Part shown: positions 1 through 7,294 of the stretch, piece by piece
Layout of the letters: every line of letters begins with the position of its first letter
How positions within the stretch are numbered: the first letter of the stretch is position 1
From: Pseudomonadota bacterium
GTDB taxonomy: Bacteria > Pseudomonadota > Alphaproteobacteria > Ferrovibrionales > Ferrovibrionaceae
Direction of reading: 5' to 3'
Assembly: GCA_023433835.1 (NCBI GenBank)
Contig: JAEYTW010000168.1
Span: 1-19,976, forward strand
Length of the DNA stretch: 19,976 nucleotides
Made by a program: the position numbers and the translations under genes
Notes under the pieces: model-generated
The model's input: only the letters and a program-made list of their open reading frames with translations
The model's database searches: none
Told to the model about the DNA's origin: nothing

Positions 1-44
1 GGCCCGCCGACGCCCCAGCGACCCGACAGGCTGTCACCCGGAGG

Positions 45-141
45 GCCGCTGGTATTTGGGGCCAGGGTGCGTCGCGCGGCGCTTCCGATGGCTCGCATCG
101 CTGCGCGCCACCCTCCTACCCTGGCCCCAAATACCAGCGGC
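45..141. repeat. Long nested palindrome (about 97-nt hairpin)
   Basis: Two 24-bp arms at 45-68 and 118-141 are perfect reverse complements. Inside them a weaker hairpin can form: 78-82 pairs with 105-109 and 86-90 pairs with 96-100 around the loop GCTCG. The element starts 30 bp beyond the stop codon of the minus-strand gene at 171-446, so it could act as a very strong RNA hairpin at the end of that transcript. Neither strand shows a T tract after the arms, so it does not look like a standard intrinsic terminator. A dispersed intergenic repeat or miniature element is the other reading; a second copy is not in this window. Confidence 0.85.
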
Positions 142-170
142 GCAGCACGACCCAGGGGGAGAAATCCGGG

Positions 171-446
171 TTAAGGCGGCACCAGCGTCCCGCCGAAGGC
201 GGCGGCGAATGCCTGGGCTTTCCCCAGATCGGCGAAGCATTGCCGGTGCAGCCGGATCGGCGGCTGGCCCTTGGGCCAGCGCGTCGCCCAGCTGCGCCCT
301 GACTTGCCGGCCTCCACATTCTGATCGAGCCAGGCGTGAATCTCGTCGGCCTTGGCCCTCAGACCGCCCGGCGGCACCTCGATATCGACCCAGTGGGGGA
401 ATTTCCGCTCGCTCTGGATATTGGTCGGCGCGGTCCTGCGGATCAT
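171..446 (-). CDS. Small conserved hypothetical protein, possibly SOS-controlled
   Basis: This encodes a 91-residue soluble protein with no signal peptide or membrane segment. I do not recognise a named family, but the pattern FPHWVDIEVPPGGL near the N-terminus, a following amphipathic helix with HAWLD, and the ending CFADLGKAQAFAAAFGG resemble small uncharacterised alphaproteobacterial proteins that I recall only in outline. The start is ATG at 446; a GAGGG lies about 9 nt upstream. A GTTC-N7-GTTC box lies 14 bp upstream of the ATG (461-475), which suggests LexA control. The stop at 171 is followed by a long palindrome. Reality of the gene is supported by its protein-like composition. The other frames over this stretch read as Arg/Pro/Ala-rich shadows. 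No function can be assigned. Confidence 0.6.
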   Translation of the reverse strand: MIRRTAPTNIQSERKFPHWVDIEVPPGGLRAKADEIHAWLDQNVEAGKSGRSWATRWPKGQPPIRLHRQCFADLGKAQAFAAAFGGTLVPP

Positions 447-460
447 CCGGCGGCCCTCAT

Positions 461-475
461 GTTCATGATATGTTC
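461..475 (-). promoter_or_regulatory. LexA (SOS) box, alphaproteobacterial type
   Basis: The sequence GTTCATGATATGTTC is an exact GTTC-N7-GTTC direct repeat, the known LexA target form in Alphaproteobacteria. It sits 14 bp upstream of the ATG of the 91-residue minus-strand gene and 134 bp upstream of the plus-strand gene at 610, so the former is the likelier target. That the same pattern recurs in front of dinB in this window supports the call; binding itself is inferred. Confidence 0.55.
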
Positions 476-609
476 CGATTGAACCGCCGACTGTGAGGAC
501 TCGTCAAGCGCCGTACATCAATGGCTGACGACATCGATTCGGGGCATTGGATGACAGCCCGGTGCCGGCCTGCTAGATCAGGTGGCGACAAGCTGACCGG
601 AGACAAGAT

Positions 610-1095
610 ATGCCGCCCCCGCCGCCCCTGCCCTTCGCCGAACGCCATGCCAAGGCCGCCCGTCTGGTCGGCCGTGCCCGCAATTTTTTCGACGGCTGGG
701 TCCAGGCGCAGGAAAAGGAAGCCGAGGGAATCGAGGCGCGGGCCTATTTCACCGCCCTGCTCGCCCATGTCGCCGCCCTGTTCGAGACGCGGCGCGACAC
801 GATCAACCTGCCGACCCTGGCGCAGGAAGGCGCCGGGCTCGAGGAACAGCTCAACCATGCGATGGGGCTGGCGCGCCGGGTCAACAACCTGCGCAACGAC
901 GATTTCAGCAACCGGGTCGACCTGCCCAGCTTCGCCGAAGCGTTCAAGCGCGCGCAGCTCGGGCCCGACGAGATCGAGGAACTGCTGGGTCTGGCCCAGG
1001 CGATCGTCGACCGGCTGGCGCCTTCAGGTGATCAGCACCGCCCTGAAGTCATTGACGTTGGTCAAGGTGGGGCCGGTGACGACGAGGTCGCCTAA
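610..1095 (+). CDS. Hypothetical helical protein overlapping ttuD at its 3' end
   Basis: This encodes 161 residues, mostly charged and alpha-helical after a proline-rich start (MPPPPPLP). No signal peptide, membrane segment or known motif is visible, and I do not recognise the family. The start at 610 is supported by GGAG at 599-602, 7 nt upstream. Residues 1 to about 138 look like a normal soluble protein. The last two dozen residues (from about SGDQHRPEV) are encoded by DNA that is also the 3' end of ttuD on the opposite strand, giving a 72-bp tail-to-tail overlap. That tail is Gly/Asp rich and probably not conserved; the ancestral stop may have lain near 1020. Upstream, a LexA-type box lies within the 163-bp spacer shared with the gene at 171-446. 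Confidence 0.65.
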   Translation: MPPPPPLPFAERHAKAARLVGRARNFFDGWVQAQEKEAEGIEARAYFTALLAHVAALFETRRDTINLPTLAQEGAGLEEQLNHAMGLARRVNNLRNDDFSNRVDLPSFAEAFKRAQLGPDEIEELLGLAQAIVDRLAPSGDQHRPEVIDVGQGGAGDDEVA

Positions 1096-2301
1096 GGTCT
1101 GAAACACGCTGTAGGAATCATGGGCATCCAGCCGGGCCTTGACGTCGATGTTGGCCTGGCGGATGCGGGCGAGCGACTGCGGCGAGATCAGTGCGCCGGC
1201 CGCATCCTCCGAGCCGTCGATGCCGTCGGTATCGCAGGCTATCCCGTGAATGCCCGCCGCGCCGTCCAGCGCCACCAATAGCGCCAGCAGGAATTCGGTA
1301 TTGCGCCCGCCCTTGCCCGGCCGGCCGCGCAGGGTGACGGTGGTTTCGCCGCCCGACAGCAGCACCGCCGGCGTCTTGACCGGCTGGCCGTGGCGCATCA
1401 CCGCCTTGGCGATGCCGGCCATCACCTTCGCGACCTCGCGCGATTCCCCCTCGATCTCGTCGCCGAGCAGGATCGGCGTCACGCCGTTCTCCTCGGCCAC
1501 CGCGGCGGCGGCGTCCAGGCTGGCCTTGGGGCTGGCGACCAGGCGATAGACCGAGCCGCGCAGCCGCGGGTCGCCCCATTTCGGGGTTTCGTCCGGGCCG
1601 GTCATCAGATGGGTGCGTACGGCCAACGGAAGATCGAGGCGATAGCGTTCGACCACGGCGCGGGCATCGGCATAGGTCGAGGGGTCGGGAACCGTGGGGC
1701 CCGAGGCGATCACCGCCGGGGCATCGCCCGGCACGTCCGAGATCGCCAGGGTCACGACCGTGGCGCCGTTGGCGGCAGCGGCGAGCCGCCCGCCCTTGAT
1801 CTGCGACAGATGCTTGCGCACCGCATTGATTTCGTCGATCGCGGCACCGCAGGCGAGCAACTGGCGGTTCACTTCCTGCATCTCGGCCAGGGTGATGTCG
1901 TCGGTCGGCAGGGTCAGCAGGGCCGAGCCGCCGCCCGAGACCAGGAACAGGAAGAGGTCGCCGGGGTTGAGCCGCCCTACCTCCTTGAGCAGGCGGCGGG
2001 CCGCGGCCATGCCGCTTTCATCGGGCACCGGATGACCGGCCTCGACGATCTCGATCTGCTTGCAGGGCAAGGCATAGCCATAGGGCACGACGACGAGGCC
2101 GGTGAGCTTGACGTCGGGCCAGGCCGCCTCCAGCGCCTGGGCCATGCGGGCCGAGCATTTGCCGGCGCCGCCGACGAAGACGCGGGCGCCGGGCGCCGGG
2201 GGTTGCGGCAGGAAATTGCGCAGCCGCGCCGTCGGGTCGGCGGCGGTCACGGCGGCATCGAACATGGCGCGCAGAAGCTCGCGGGGTTGCAGCCGGGTCA
2301 T
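1024..2301 (-). CDS. ttuD: Glycerate 2-kinase (MOFRL family, TtuD/GckA type)
   Basis: This is a cytoplasmic kinase that phosphorylates D-glycerate to 2-phosphoglycerate with ATP, feeding glyoxylate, tartrate or serine-cycle carbon into lower glycolysis. The 425-residue length fits the family. Typical motifs are present: FVGGAGKCSARMA near the N-terminus, FLVSGGGSALL, the RKHLSQIKGGRLA segment, the LSGGETTVTLRG segment, and the C-terminal MOFRL signature GKGGRNTEFLLALL, ending CDTDGIDGSEDAAGA. The start is set to the ATG at 2301 because GGAGG (2311-2315) lies 9 nt upstream of it; that same GGAGG directly abuts the alternative ATG at 2310. The gene stands alone on its strand and its 3' end overlaps the hypothetical gene 610-1095. 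Glyoxylate from downstream allantoin breakdown could in principle be converted to glycerate for this enzyme, but that link is speculative here because of the distance from the purine genes. Confidence 0.93.
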   Translation of the reverse strand: MTRLQPRELLRAMFDAAVTAADPTARLRNFLPQPPAPGARVFVGGAGKCSARMAQALEAAWPDVKLTGLVVVPYGYALPCKQIEIVEAGHPVPDESGMAAARRLLKEVGRLNPGDLFLFLVSGGGSALLTLPTDDITLAEMQEVNRQLLACGAAIDEINAVRKHLSQIKGGRLAAAANGATVVTLAISDVPGDAPAVIASGPTVPDPSTYADARAVVERYRLDLPLAVRTHLMTGPDETPKWGDPRLRGSVYRLVASPKASLDAAAAVAEENGVTPILLGDEIEGESREVAKVMAGIAKAVMRHGQPVKTPAVLLSGGETTVTLRGRPGKGGRNTEFLLALLVALDGAAGIHGIACDTDGIDGSEDAAGALISPQSLARIRQANIDVKARLDAHDSYSVFQTLGDLVVTGPTLTNVNDFRAVLIT

Positions 2302-2409
2302 GTCGGTCATCCTCCGTTGGCGCGTCGTCGCCGCACTCTAGTATCTTGGACGTCAGTTTAGGAAGCATCTCGCCGCGACCCTGCGCCGCAGTTGCGGCAA
2401 CCGGCCGAA

Positions 2410-2431
2410 TGGCTCACTAAAGGGTGAGCCA
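2410..2431. promoter_or_regulatory. Perfect 8-bp inverted repeat upstream of cytochrome c
   Basis: TGGCTCAC (2410-2417) and GTGAGCCA (2424-2431) flank the 6-nt spacer TAAAGG and lie 27 bp before the cytochrome c start codon. It could be an operator or a leader hairpin directly ahead of the ribosome-binding site. No regulator can be named. Confidence 0.45.
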
Positions 2432-2458
2432 CTCTTTTCCGTGATTCGAGGAGCCAGC

Positions 2459-2839
2459 ATGCGTCGCGTTCTTCCCCTGATTTCCGCCGCCGCCCTGACC
2501 CTGGTCGCCAGCCAGGCGCTGGCTGCCGGTGACGTCGCCGAGGGTCAGAAGGTGTTCGGCAAATGCAAGATCTGCCACACCGTCGACAAGGGCGGCAAGA
2601 ACCTCGTCGGCCCCAACCTCTACGGCATCATCGGCCGCAAGGCGGCGACGATGCCCGGCTTCGCCTATTCGAAGTCGCTGGTCGACATGAACGTAACCTG
2701 GGACGAAGCCAATCTCGCCCAGTATCTGACCGATCCGCGCAAGTTCAATCCCGGCACCAAGATGGCCTTCGTCGGGCTGAAGAAGCAGTCCGAACTCGAC
2801 GACGTCATCGCCTATCTGAAGGACGCCGGCACCAAGTAG
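2459..2839 (+). CDS. Class I c-type cytochrome, periplasmic
   Basis: This is a periplasmic electron carrier of 126 residues. A Sec signal peptide spans about residues 1-22 (MRRVLPLISAAALTLVASQALA). The mature protein has the haem-attachment motif C36-K-I-C39-H40 and the probable sixth ligand M102 in GTKMAF, in the order expected for the cytochrome c2/c550-like class I fold. The ATG at 2459 is chosen over the upstream in-frame GTG at 2441 because AGGAG (2449-2453) precedes it by 5 nt and the signal peptide then begins normally. The gene ends 3 bp from the end of the multicopper oxidase gene, which runs the other way, and no terminator separates them. It may exchange electrons with that oxidase, but this is inference from position only. 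Confidence 0.95.
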   Translation: MRRVLPLISAAALTLVASQALAAGDVAEGQKVFGKCKICHTVDKGGKNLVGPNLYGIIGRKAATMPGFAYSKSLVDMNVTWDEANLAQYLTDPRKFNPGTKMAFVGLKKQSELDDVIAYLKDAGTK

Positions 2840-2842
2840 GGT

Positions 2843-4372
2843 TCAGCGGAACTCGATCAGCTGCATCATGCCGAGGTCTTCGTGGCCGATGTTGTGGCAG
2901 TGCAGCACCGACTTGCCGGCGTAATGCAGGAACCGGCTGCGTATGGTGATCGCGGTCAGCGGCGGCAGCGTCACCGAATCGGCCCAGTAGGGGGCGGCCA
3001 GGCGCTGGCCGCCCACCGCGACGACCTGGAACGGATTGACGTGGATATGGAACGGATGCGGCTCGGCCGAGGCATTGGTCAGCGTCCATTCCTCGACCGA
3101 TCCCAGTGAAATGAGCTGGTCGACCCGGCCGGGATCGAACTGCCGGCCGTTGATCAGCGGCCTGAACTGGAGGTAGGCGGTCGGGTCAGGCACGATCTGG
3201 TCGAAGACCAGCGTGCGGCGCCCGGTAATCTCGCCGTCGGTGATCGTGCGCTGCAGCGGCGATTGCGGCAGGTCGCCCTGCGGCAGCCCCATCGACACGG
3301 GCGCCTCGCTGGTCACCAGCACCATCGCCAGCACGGCCGCCGGCCGCGGCGGGAAGGAACCATCGGGCGATGCATCGGTCTTCAGGAAATAAAGCCCAGG
3401 GGCGCCGCCGCGCACCAGTACCGAGGCGCGGCCGCCATTGGTGACCTCGACGCCCGAGCGGGTTTCCAGCCTGGGCAGGGTAAGGCCGTCGATGGCATAG
3501 CGATGGAGGCTGTGCCCCTCCAGGAACAGCCGCAGGATGCGGCCCGACAGCGCATTGACGAAATGCCAGCGCTGCACCTCGCCGGGGCGCAGCACCAGGA
3601 TCGGCTGCAGGTAGCCGTTCAGCGTGATCACGTTCTCGTCGGGCGGGGCGTTCGACGGGAAGTCTTCGACCAGGCCCTGGTCGTTGCCGCCGACGCACTG
3701 GCACATGAAGATGTGCTCTTTCGCCGCCGCGATCTCGGGCACCCGGTCGATCTCGCCCTCGACGATCAGCGCGCCGCTCATGCCGCTCGCCATCTGGATC
3801 GCCGTCGCGCCGTGCTTGTGCGGGTGATACCAGTGGATGCCGGGCGGATGGTCCGCCGGAATGTCATAGGCGTAGTCGATCCGGCTACCGGGATTGGCCT
3901 CGATCAGCACGTTGTCGCTGAACCCAGACGGGCTGACATGCATGCCGTGCAGATGCAGGTTGGTCGAATTGAACTGGTGCGGCACGTTGACGTTGGCCGG
4001 CATCTGCGGATCGGGATTGGGCGGCAGGTTGTTGGTCAGCGCCACGTCGAGCCGGTCGCCGGGCCGCACGCGCCAGGTGGTGCCGCCGAGCTTGCCGTTC
4101 CAGGTCCGGACATAACGCCGGCTGCCCGGCCGCCCGTCGGGCCGGATCGGATAGAGGAATTCGCCATAGGTCGCGTTCAGCGCCACCGAGAGCCTGCCAT
4201 TGGTCGAGCGGACCGACGGCAGGTCGAGCACCTGCGCCTCGGCCATCGCCCGCAGGGCCTGTTCGACACGGGCGCCGACCGCCTGGCCGCGCGCGAAACC
4301 CGGCACCATGGCACTGACGCCGCCAAGCCCCAGGGCCAGCGCGGCGCGGCGCGACAGAACAGGCGATGTCAT
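2843..4372 (-). CDS. Multicopper oxidase (laccase-like), Tat-exported
   Basis: This is a periplasmic three-domain cupredoxin oxidase that couples one-electron oxidation of a substrate (phenols, Cu(I), other metals) to reduction of oxygen to water. Of 509 residues, the N-terminus has a Tat-type twin arginine (SRRAALALGLG). All four copper motifs are complete: H140-L-H142-G-M-H145, H180-W-Y-H183-P-H185-K-H187, H439-P-F-H442-I-H444 and H491-C492-H493 followed by H497 and M502. The type 1 copper ligands would be H439, C492, H497 and axial Met 502. There is no Met-rich insert of the CueO kind, so a copper-oxidase role is not specifically indicated. A G-rich GGGGGGAAG precedes the ATG. It lies 61 bp downstream of the PCuAC chaperone gene on the same strand, probably co-transcribed, which fits delivery of copper to this enzyme. 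Confidence 0.94.
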   Translation of the reverse strand: MTSPVLSRRAALALGLGGVSAMVPGFARGQAVGARVEQALRAMAEAQVLDLPSVRSTNGRLSVALNATYGEFLYPIRPDGRPGSRRYVRTWNGKLGGTTWRVRPGDRLDVALTNNLPPNPDPQMPANVNVPHQFNSTNLHLHGMHVSPSGFSDNVLIEANPGSRIDYAYDIPADHPPGIHWYHPHKHGATAIQMASGMSGALIVEGEIDRVPEIAAAKEHIFMCQCVGGNDQGLVEDFPSNAPPDENVITLNGYLQPILVLRPGEVQRWHFVNALSGRILRLFLEGHSLHRYAIDGLTLPRLETRSGVEVTNGGRASVLVRGGAPGLYFLKTDASPDGSFPPRPAAVLAMVLVTSEAPVSMGLPQGDLPQSPLQRTITDGEITGRRTLVFDQIVPDPTAYLQFRPLINGRQFDPGRVDQLISLGSVEEWTLTNASAEPHPFHIHVNPFQVVAVGGQRLAAPYWADSVTLPPLTAITIRSRFLHYAGKSVLHCHNIGHEDLGMMQLIEFR

Positions 4373-4433
4373 GTGATCTTCCCCCCGGAAGCCCCCGAAC
4401 TGCCGCCGAGAGTGCAGGCAGGATCGGCGGCGG

Positions 4434-4895
4434 TCAACCGCCCTGCTGGGACGGGCCGCGCGCGCCGGCCCCTTCGACCGTCACGGAGACCGTGCGGCTG
4501 CCGGCTTTCTCGAAAGTGAGCGTCAGCGGAAAGGTCGCGCCCTGCTTCAACTGTTCGGTCAGGCCGAACAGCATGATGTGCAGGCCCGACGGGCCGAACA
4601 CCACGGTGGCCCCGGGCGGCAGTTCGACGGCCGCGACCTGGCGCATCTTCATCACGCCGTCCTCGTTGAGATGGGTATGCAGCTCGGCCCGCGCCGCCAC
4701 CGGGCTCCAGGCCGCCAGCAGCCGGTCGACCGCCGGCCCGCCATTGACCAGCCGGACATAGGCGGCGCCGTTCTTCGCACTCGCGGCCGTGGCCCGCGCC
4801 CAGGGCTGCTCGACCTTCAGCGCATCCTGGGCCCAGGCGGGCGCCGCGACCAGGAAACCAAGGCTGAGCGCAAGCAGAAAGCGGCGGGTCGGCAT
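4434..4895 (-). CDS. PCu(A)C-type periplasmic copper chaperone
   Basis: This is a small periplasmic Cu(I) chaperone of the PCuAC/DUF461 family, known for delivering copper to cuproenzymes, notably cytochrome oxidase CuA sites. It has 153 residues with a Sec signal peptide of about 22 residues (MPTRRFLLALSLGFLVAAPAWA). The family copper site H-X10-M-X21-H-X-M is present exactly as H73, M84, H106 and M108. GAGGGAG lies about 8 nt before the ATG. The gene is followed after 61 bp by the multicopper oxidase on the same strand, so a dedicated chaperone-client pair is the simplest reading. No oxidase subunit genes are nearby, so a role in cytochrome oxidase assembly is not supported by context. Confidence 0.94.
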   Translation of the reverse strand: MPTRRFLLALSLGFLVAAPAWAQDALKVEQPWARATAASAKNGAAYVRLVNGGPAVDRLLAAWSPVAARAELHTHLNEDGVMKMRQVAAVELPPGATVVFGPSGLHIMLFGLTEQLKQGATFPLTLTFEKAGSRTVSVTVEGAGARGPSQQGG

Positions 4896-4935
4896 GGCGG
4901 ATACTCCCTCGGAAACGCCGCGCCATCATGGCGGC

Positions 4936-4963
4936 TTGCAGCCGTGACGCAAGGCTATACCCT
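4936..4963 (+). promoter_or_regulatory. Possible promoter of the outer-membrane protein gene
   Basis: TTGCAG at 4936-4941 and TACCCT at 4958-4963 (spacing 16), overlapping TATACC at 4956, lie about 30 bp before the GTG start at 4994. The match to the housekeeping consensus is partial, and the call rests only on position in the 98-bp divergent spacer. Confidence 0.25.
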
Positions 4964-4993
4964 GTCGCCGTCACATCCGGGGGGATTCGACTC

Positions 4994-5680
4994 GTGAACA
5001 AGACCGTCATGGCCGCGCTGGCCTGCCTGCTGTTCTGTGCCGCGTTGCCGGCCGCCGCGATGGACGGCATCAGGCCCTATGTCCGAGGCGATCTCGGCCT
5101 CTCGGTCAGCCGCTCGTCCGGCGGCAACCCGGCAACGGGCTCCGGTTTCGGCACCGATTACGGCCACGCCGGCAGCTTCGGCCTGGGCGGCGGCGTCGCC
5201 CTGACCAGCCTGCCGCTGCGCGTCGACGCGACCCTCGCCTACCGCACCGGCTACGAGATCAACTCGACCTCGCAGATCCCCTCCTCGGCCGGGCCGCTGG
5301 CCCTGACCGGCCGCGGCAGCCTCAGCCAATGGCTGGCGCTGGCCAACGTCTATGTCGACATCCCCGTCTCGCTGGGCGGCATCCAGCCCTTCGTCGGCGC
5401 CTCGGCCGGCTATGCCTGGAACCAGCTCGGCAGTTTCACCACCGACATCGGCGGCCTCGGCATCACCGAGACGCCCAAGACCACGGGCAATTTCGCCTGG
5501 GGCCTGACCGCCGGCCTCTCGCTGCCGATCACCCCGCATTTCCGCATCGACGCCGCCTATCGCTATCTCGACGCCGGCGACGTCAAGACCTCAGGCCGCA
5601 CCGCGTTCGGCGCGGTGACGCCGATCAAGGGGAAGCTCGAGGCCGACGAATTCGGCCTGAGCTTCCGCTACAGCTTCTGA
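4994..5680 (+). CDS. Outer-membrane beta-barrel protein (OmpA/porin-like, small)
   Basis: This encodes a 228-residue outer-membrane protein. A signal peptide ends near ALPAAA (about residues 1-22 from the GTG start). The mature chain alternates hydrophobic and polar residues in repeated strands (for example IRPYVRGDLGLSV, PFVGASAGYAW, FRIDAAYRYLD) and ends in Phe (LSFRYSF), the usual signal for the barrel assembly machinery. It resembles the eight-stranded opacity/OmpW-like porin families. GTG at 4994 is preferred: a GGGGGG tract (4979-4984) precedes it by 9 nt and the signal peptide starts cleanly; the in-frame ATG at 5009 is an alternative. It diverges from the copper chaperone gene and converges on the monooxygenase gene with a 4-bp gap. 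Substrate and role are unknown. Confidence 0.85.
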   Translation: MNKTVMAALACLLFCAALPAAAMDGIRPYVRGDLGLSVSRSSGGNPATGSGFGTDYGHAGSFGLGGGVALTSLPLRVDATLAYRTGYEINSTSQIPSSAGPLALTGRGSLSQWLALANVYVDIPVSLGGIQPFVGASAGYAWNQLGSFTTDIGGLGITETPKTTGNFAWGLTAGLSLPITPHFRIDAAYRYLDAGDVKTSGRTAFGAVTPIKGKLEADEFGLSFRYSF

Positions 5681-5684
5681 CGGC

Positions 5685-7187
5685 TCAGGCGGCCTGCAGC
5701 CGGGCCTGCTGCACCGCCTGCCAGCGCCCGACCTCGTCCGCCGTCATCTCCGGTCCGGTGATCGCGCCGAAGGCCGCCGCCGCCGCGGCCACGCGGGCCG
5801 GTGCATCGGCCAGCGCATCGGGACCGGACAGGCGGAAGGACACCGGCGACAGCGGCCCGAACAGCAGGGCGCGCTGCAGCGCCGGCCATTGCGCCAGGAC
5901 CGGCTCGACCCCGGCGCGCCGGGCGAACAGCACCGCCATGTCGTGCATCGTCACGGGCTGGTCGCCCCCGCGGCGCACGCCGCCGCGCTCGGGCAGCGCG
6001 GCCTTGCCCGCCCAGCCATAGGCAATCCAGCGCGCCTGCAGTTCCAGCACCGGCAGTTGCGGGCCGATCTGGTCGTAGAGGCCGATGAAGGCGAGGCCGT
6101 CGAGATCGGGATGGAAGGTATGGTCGGCCAGGTCGATGCAGCCGCCGTCGAGGCCGAGCACCTCGGCGACCGGCCGGTCGAGGAACGGCAGCGACAGGCG
6201 ATAGCCGGTGGCCAGCACGATGGCATCGACCGCCTCGACCTGGCCGCCGGCGAAGGCGACGCGGCGGCCGTCGATCGCCGCGATCCACGGCCGCGGGCGG
6301 ATGCGGCCCTCGGCCACCAGGGCCAGGTAATACTGGGATTGCGTCAGCCCGGCGGCGAACAGATCGTCATGCGGTCGCGGCGCGCCGGCCTGTTCGGGGC
6401 TGCCGCTCGTCTTCAGCACGAAATCCTTCATGCCGGCGGCGAGCGCTGCCGGCGGCAGGGCCTCGCCGGCCAGCGCCGCCCAGCGCGTGAAGGCCAGGTG
6501 ATCGGCCGGCACGCCGGCCAGCAGCTTCTGCAGGACGTAGCGCTGCCGCCGGCTGGCGAGCGTCACGCCGTCGGCCCCGCCCATCGCCAGGTCGGAGGCG
6601 ATCTCCAGCGCGCTGATCGAGCAGCCGGCCACCAGCACCTTTTGGCCGCGATAGGCCTGCGCGCCGCGGTAGTCGAAGGAATGGATGGCGCCGCCGGCCC
6701 CCGCAAAGCTCTCCAGGCCGGCGATGTCGGGACGAACCGGCGTATTCTGCCGGCCGGTGGCGACGACCACGCGGGCGAAGGTCTCGGTCACCGGCATCTC
6801 GCCGCCGCGTCGCACGGTGAGCGCCCAGCCGCCGCCCTCGGCCCGCGCCAGGCGGTCGACCCGCGTCGAGGTTCGCACGGCATCGGCAATCGCCGTTGCC
6901 GCGGCATAGCGCTGGAGATAGGCGTGCATCTCGGCTTCGGTCGGATAGACCGCCGTACCCGGCGCATGGTCGAGGTCGGAGAAGGCGGTGAGGATGCGGC
7001 TGGTATTGGTGCGCATGCCGGGCCAGACGCCGCTCAAGGCCGAGGCCGCATGCCACTGGCCGCCGAGGCGGTCAGCGGCCTCGAACAGGACAGGCGTGAA
7101 TCCCTGGCGGCGCAGCCAGGCGGCGGCGGCCAGGCCGCCCGGGCCGGCACCGATGATCGCCACGTAATGGTCGGGATGGATGGTCAT
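5685..7187 (-). CDS. FMO-like flavoprotein monooxygenase
   Basis: This is a soluble NAD(P)H- and FAD-dependent monooxygenase of the flavin-containing or Baeyer-Villiger group, 500 residues. Visible motifs are the FAD Rossmann loop GAGPGG (13-18), LGGQW (41-45), an FMO-like F-x-G...H-S-x-x-Y segment at about 161-173 with two extra residues before the His, a second Rossmann-type VAGCSISALE (187-196), and the distal ATGY motif. The substrate cannot be read from sequence. Start: ATG at 7187 has GGAG 7 nt upstream; an upstream ATG at 7217 has no comparable site. The gene diverges from the PNPOx-GAF operon across a 96-bp spacer carrying four TCCTAA repeats, so its expression is probably tied to the winged-helix fusion encoded there. 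Partners on the same strand are absent. Confidence 0.9.
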   Translation of the reverse strand: MTIHPDHYVAIIGAGPGGLAAAAWLRRQGFTPVLFEAADRLGGQWHAASALSGVWPGMRTNTSRILTAFSDLDHAPGTAVYPTEAEMHAYLQRYAAATAIADAVRTSTRVDRLARAEGGGWALTVRRGGEMPVTETFARVVVATGRQNTPVRPDIAGLESFAGAGGAIHSFDYRGAQAYRGQKVLVAGCSISALEIASDLAMGGADGVTLASRRQRYVLQKLLAGVPADHLAFTRWAALAGEALPPAALAAGMKDFVLKTSGSPEQAGAPRPHDDLFAAGLTQSQYYLALVAEGRIRPRPWIAAIDGRRVAFAGGQVEAVDAIVLATGYRLSLPFLDRPVAEVLGLDGGCIDLADHTFHPDLDGLAFIGLYDQIGPQLPVLELQARWIAYGWAGKAALPERGGVRRGGDQPVTMHDMAVLFARRAGVEPVLAQWPALQRALLFGPLSPVSFRLSGPDALADAPARVAAAAAAFGAITGPEMTADEVGRWQAVQQARLQAA

Positions 7188-7246
7188 GGTCGTTCTCCGT
7201 CGGTCGATGACGGCCATGGAAATATGGCAGGGGCCTTGCGCCCGCC

Positions 7247-7294
7247 TCCTAAAACCTTCCTAACTGCGGGGCGGCATTCCTAAATGGATCCTAA
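7247..7294. promoter_or_regulatory. Array of four TCCTAA hexamers in helical phase (putative operator)
   Basis: TCCTAA occurs at 7247-7252, 7258-7263, 7278-7283 and 7289-7294, all in one orientation, with start-to-start distances of 11, 20 and 11 bp. That places all four on about the same face of the helix as two tandem 11-bp pairs. OmpR/PhoB-family regulators are known to bind tandem direct repeats with 11-bp period, and the downstream operon encodes a protein with such a DNA-binding domain. Which promoter is controlled, and by which protein, is inferred. Confidence 0.6.

Noticed and set aside
1390..2361. A 323-codon plus-strand open frame opposite ttuD
   Set aside because: It is an antisense shadow rich in Gly, Arg and His, whereas ttuD on the other strand has full-length family similarity.
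2358..2363. A single TTAGGA (TCCTAA on the minus strand) upstream of ttuD as a further site of the array at 7247-7294
   Set aside because: One isolated hexamer with no partner at 11 bp is expected by chance in a window of this size.
3263..4519. A 418-codon plus-strand open frame opposite the multicopper oxidase
   Set aside because: It has the same antisense shadow character (His/Arg/Gly-rich, no domains), and the copper motifs on the minus strand settle the true coding strand.
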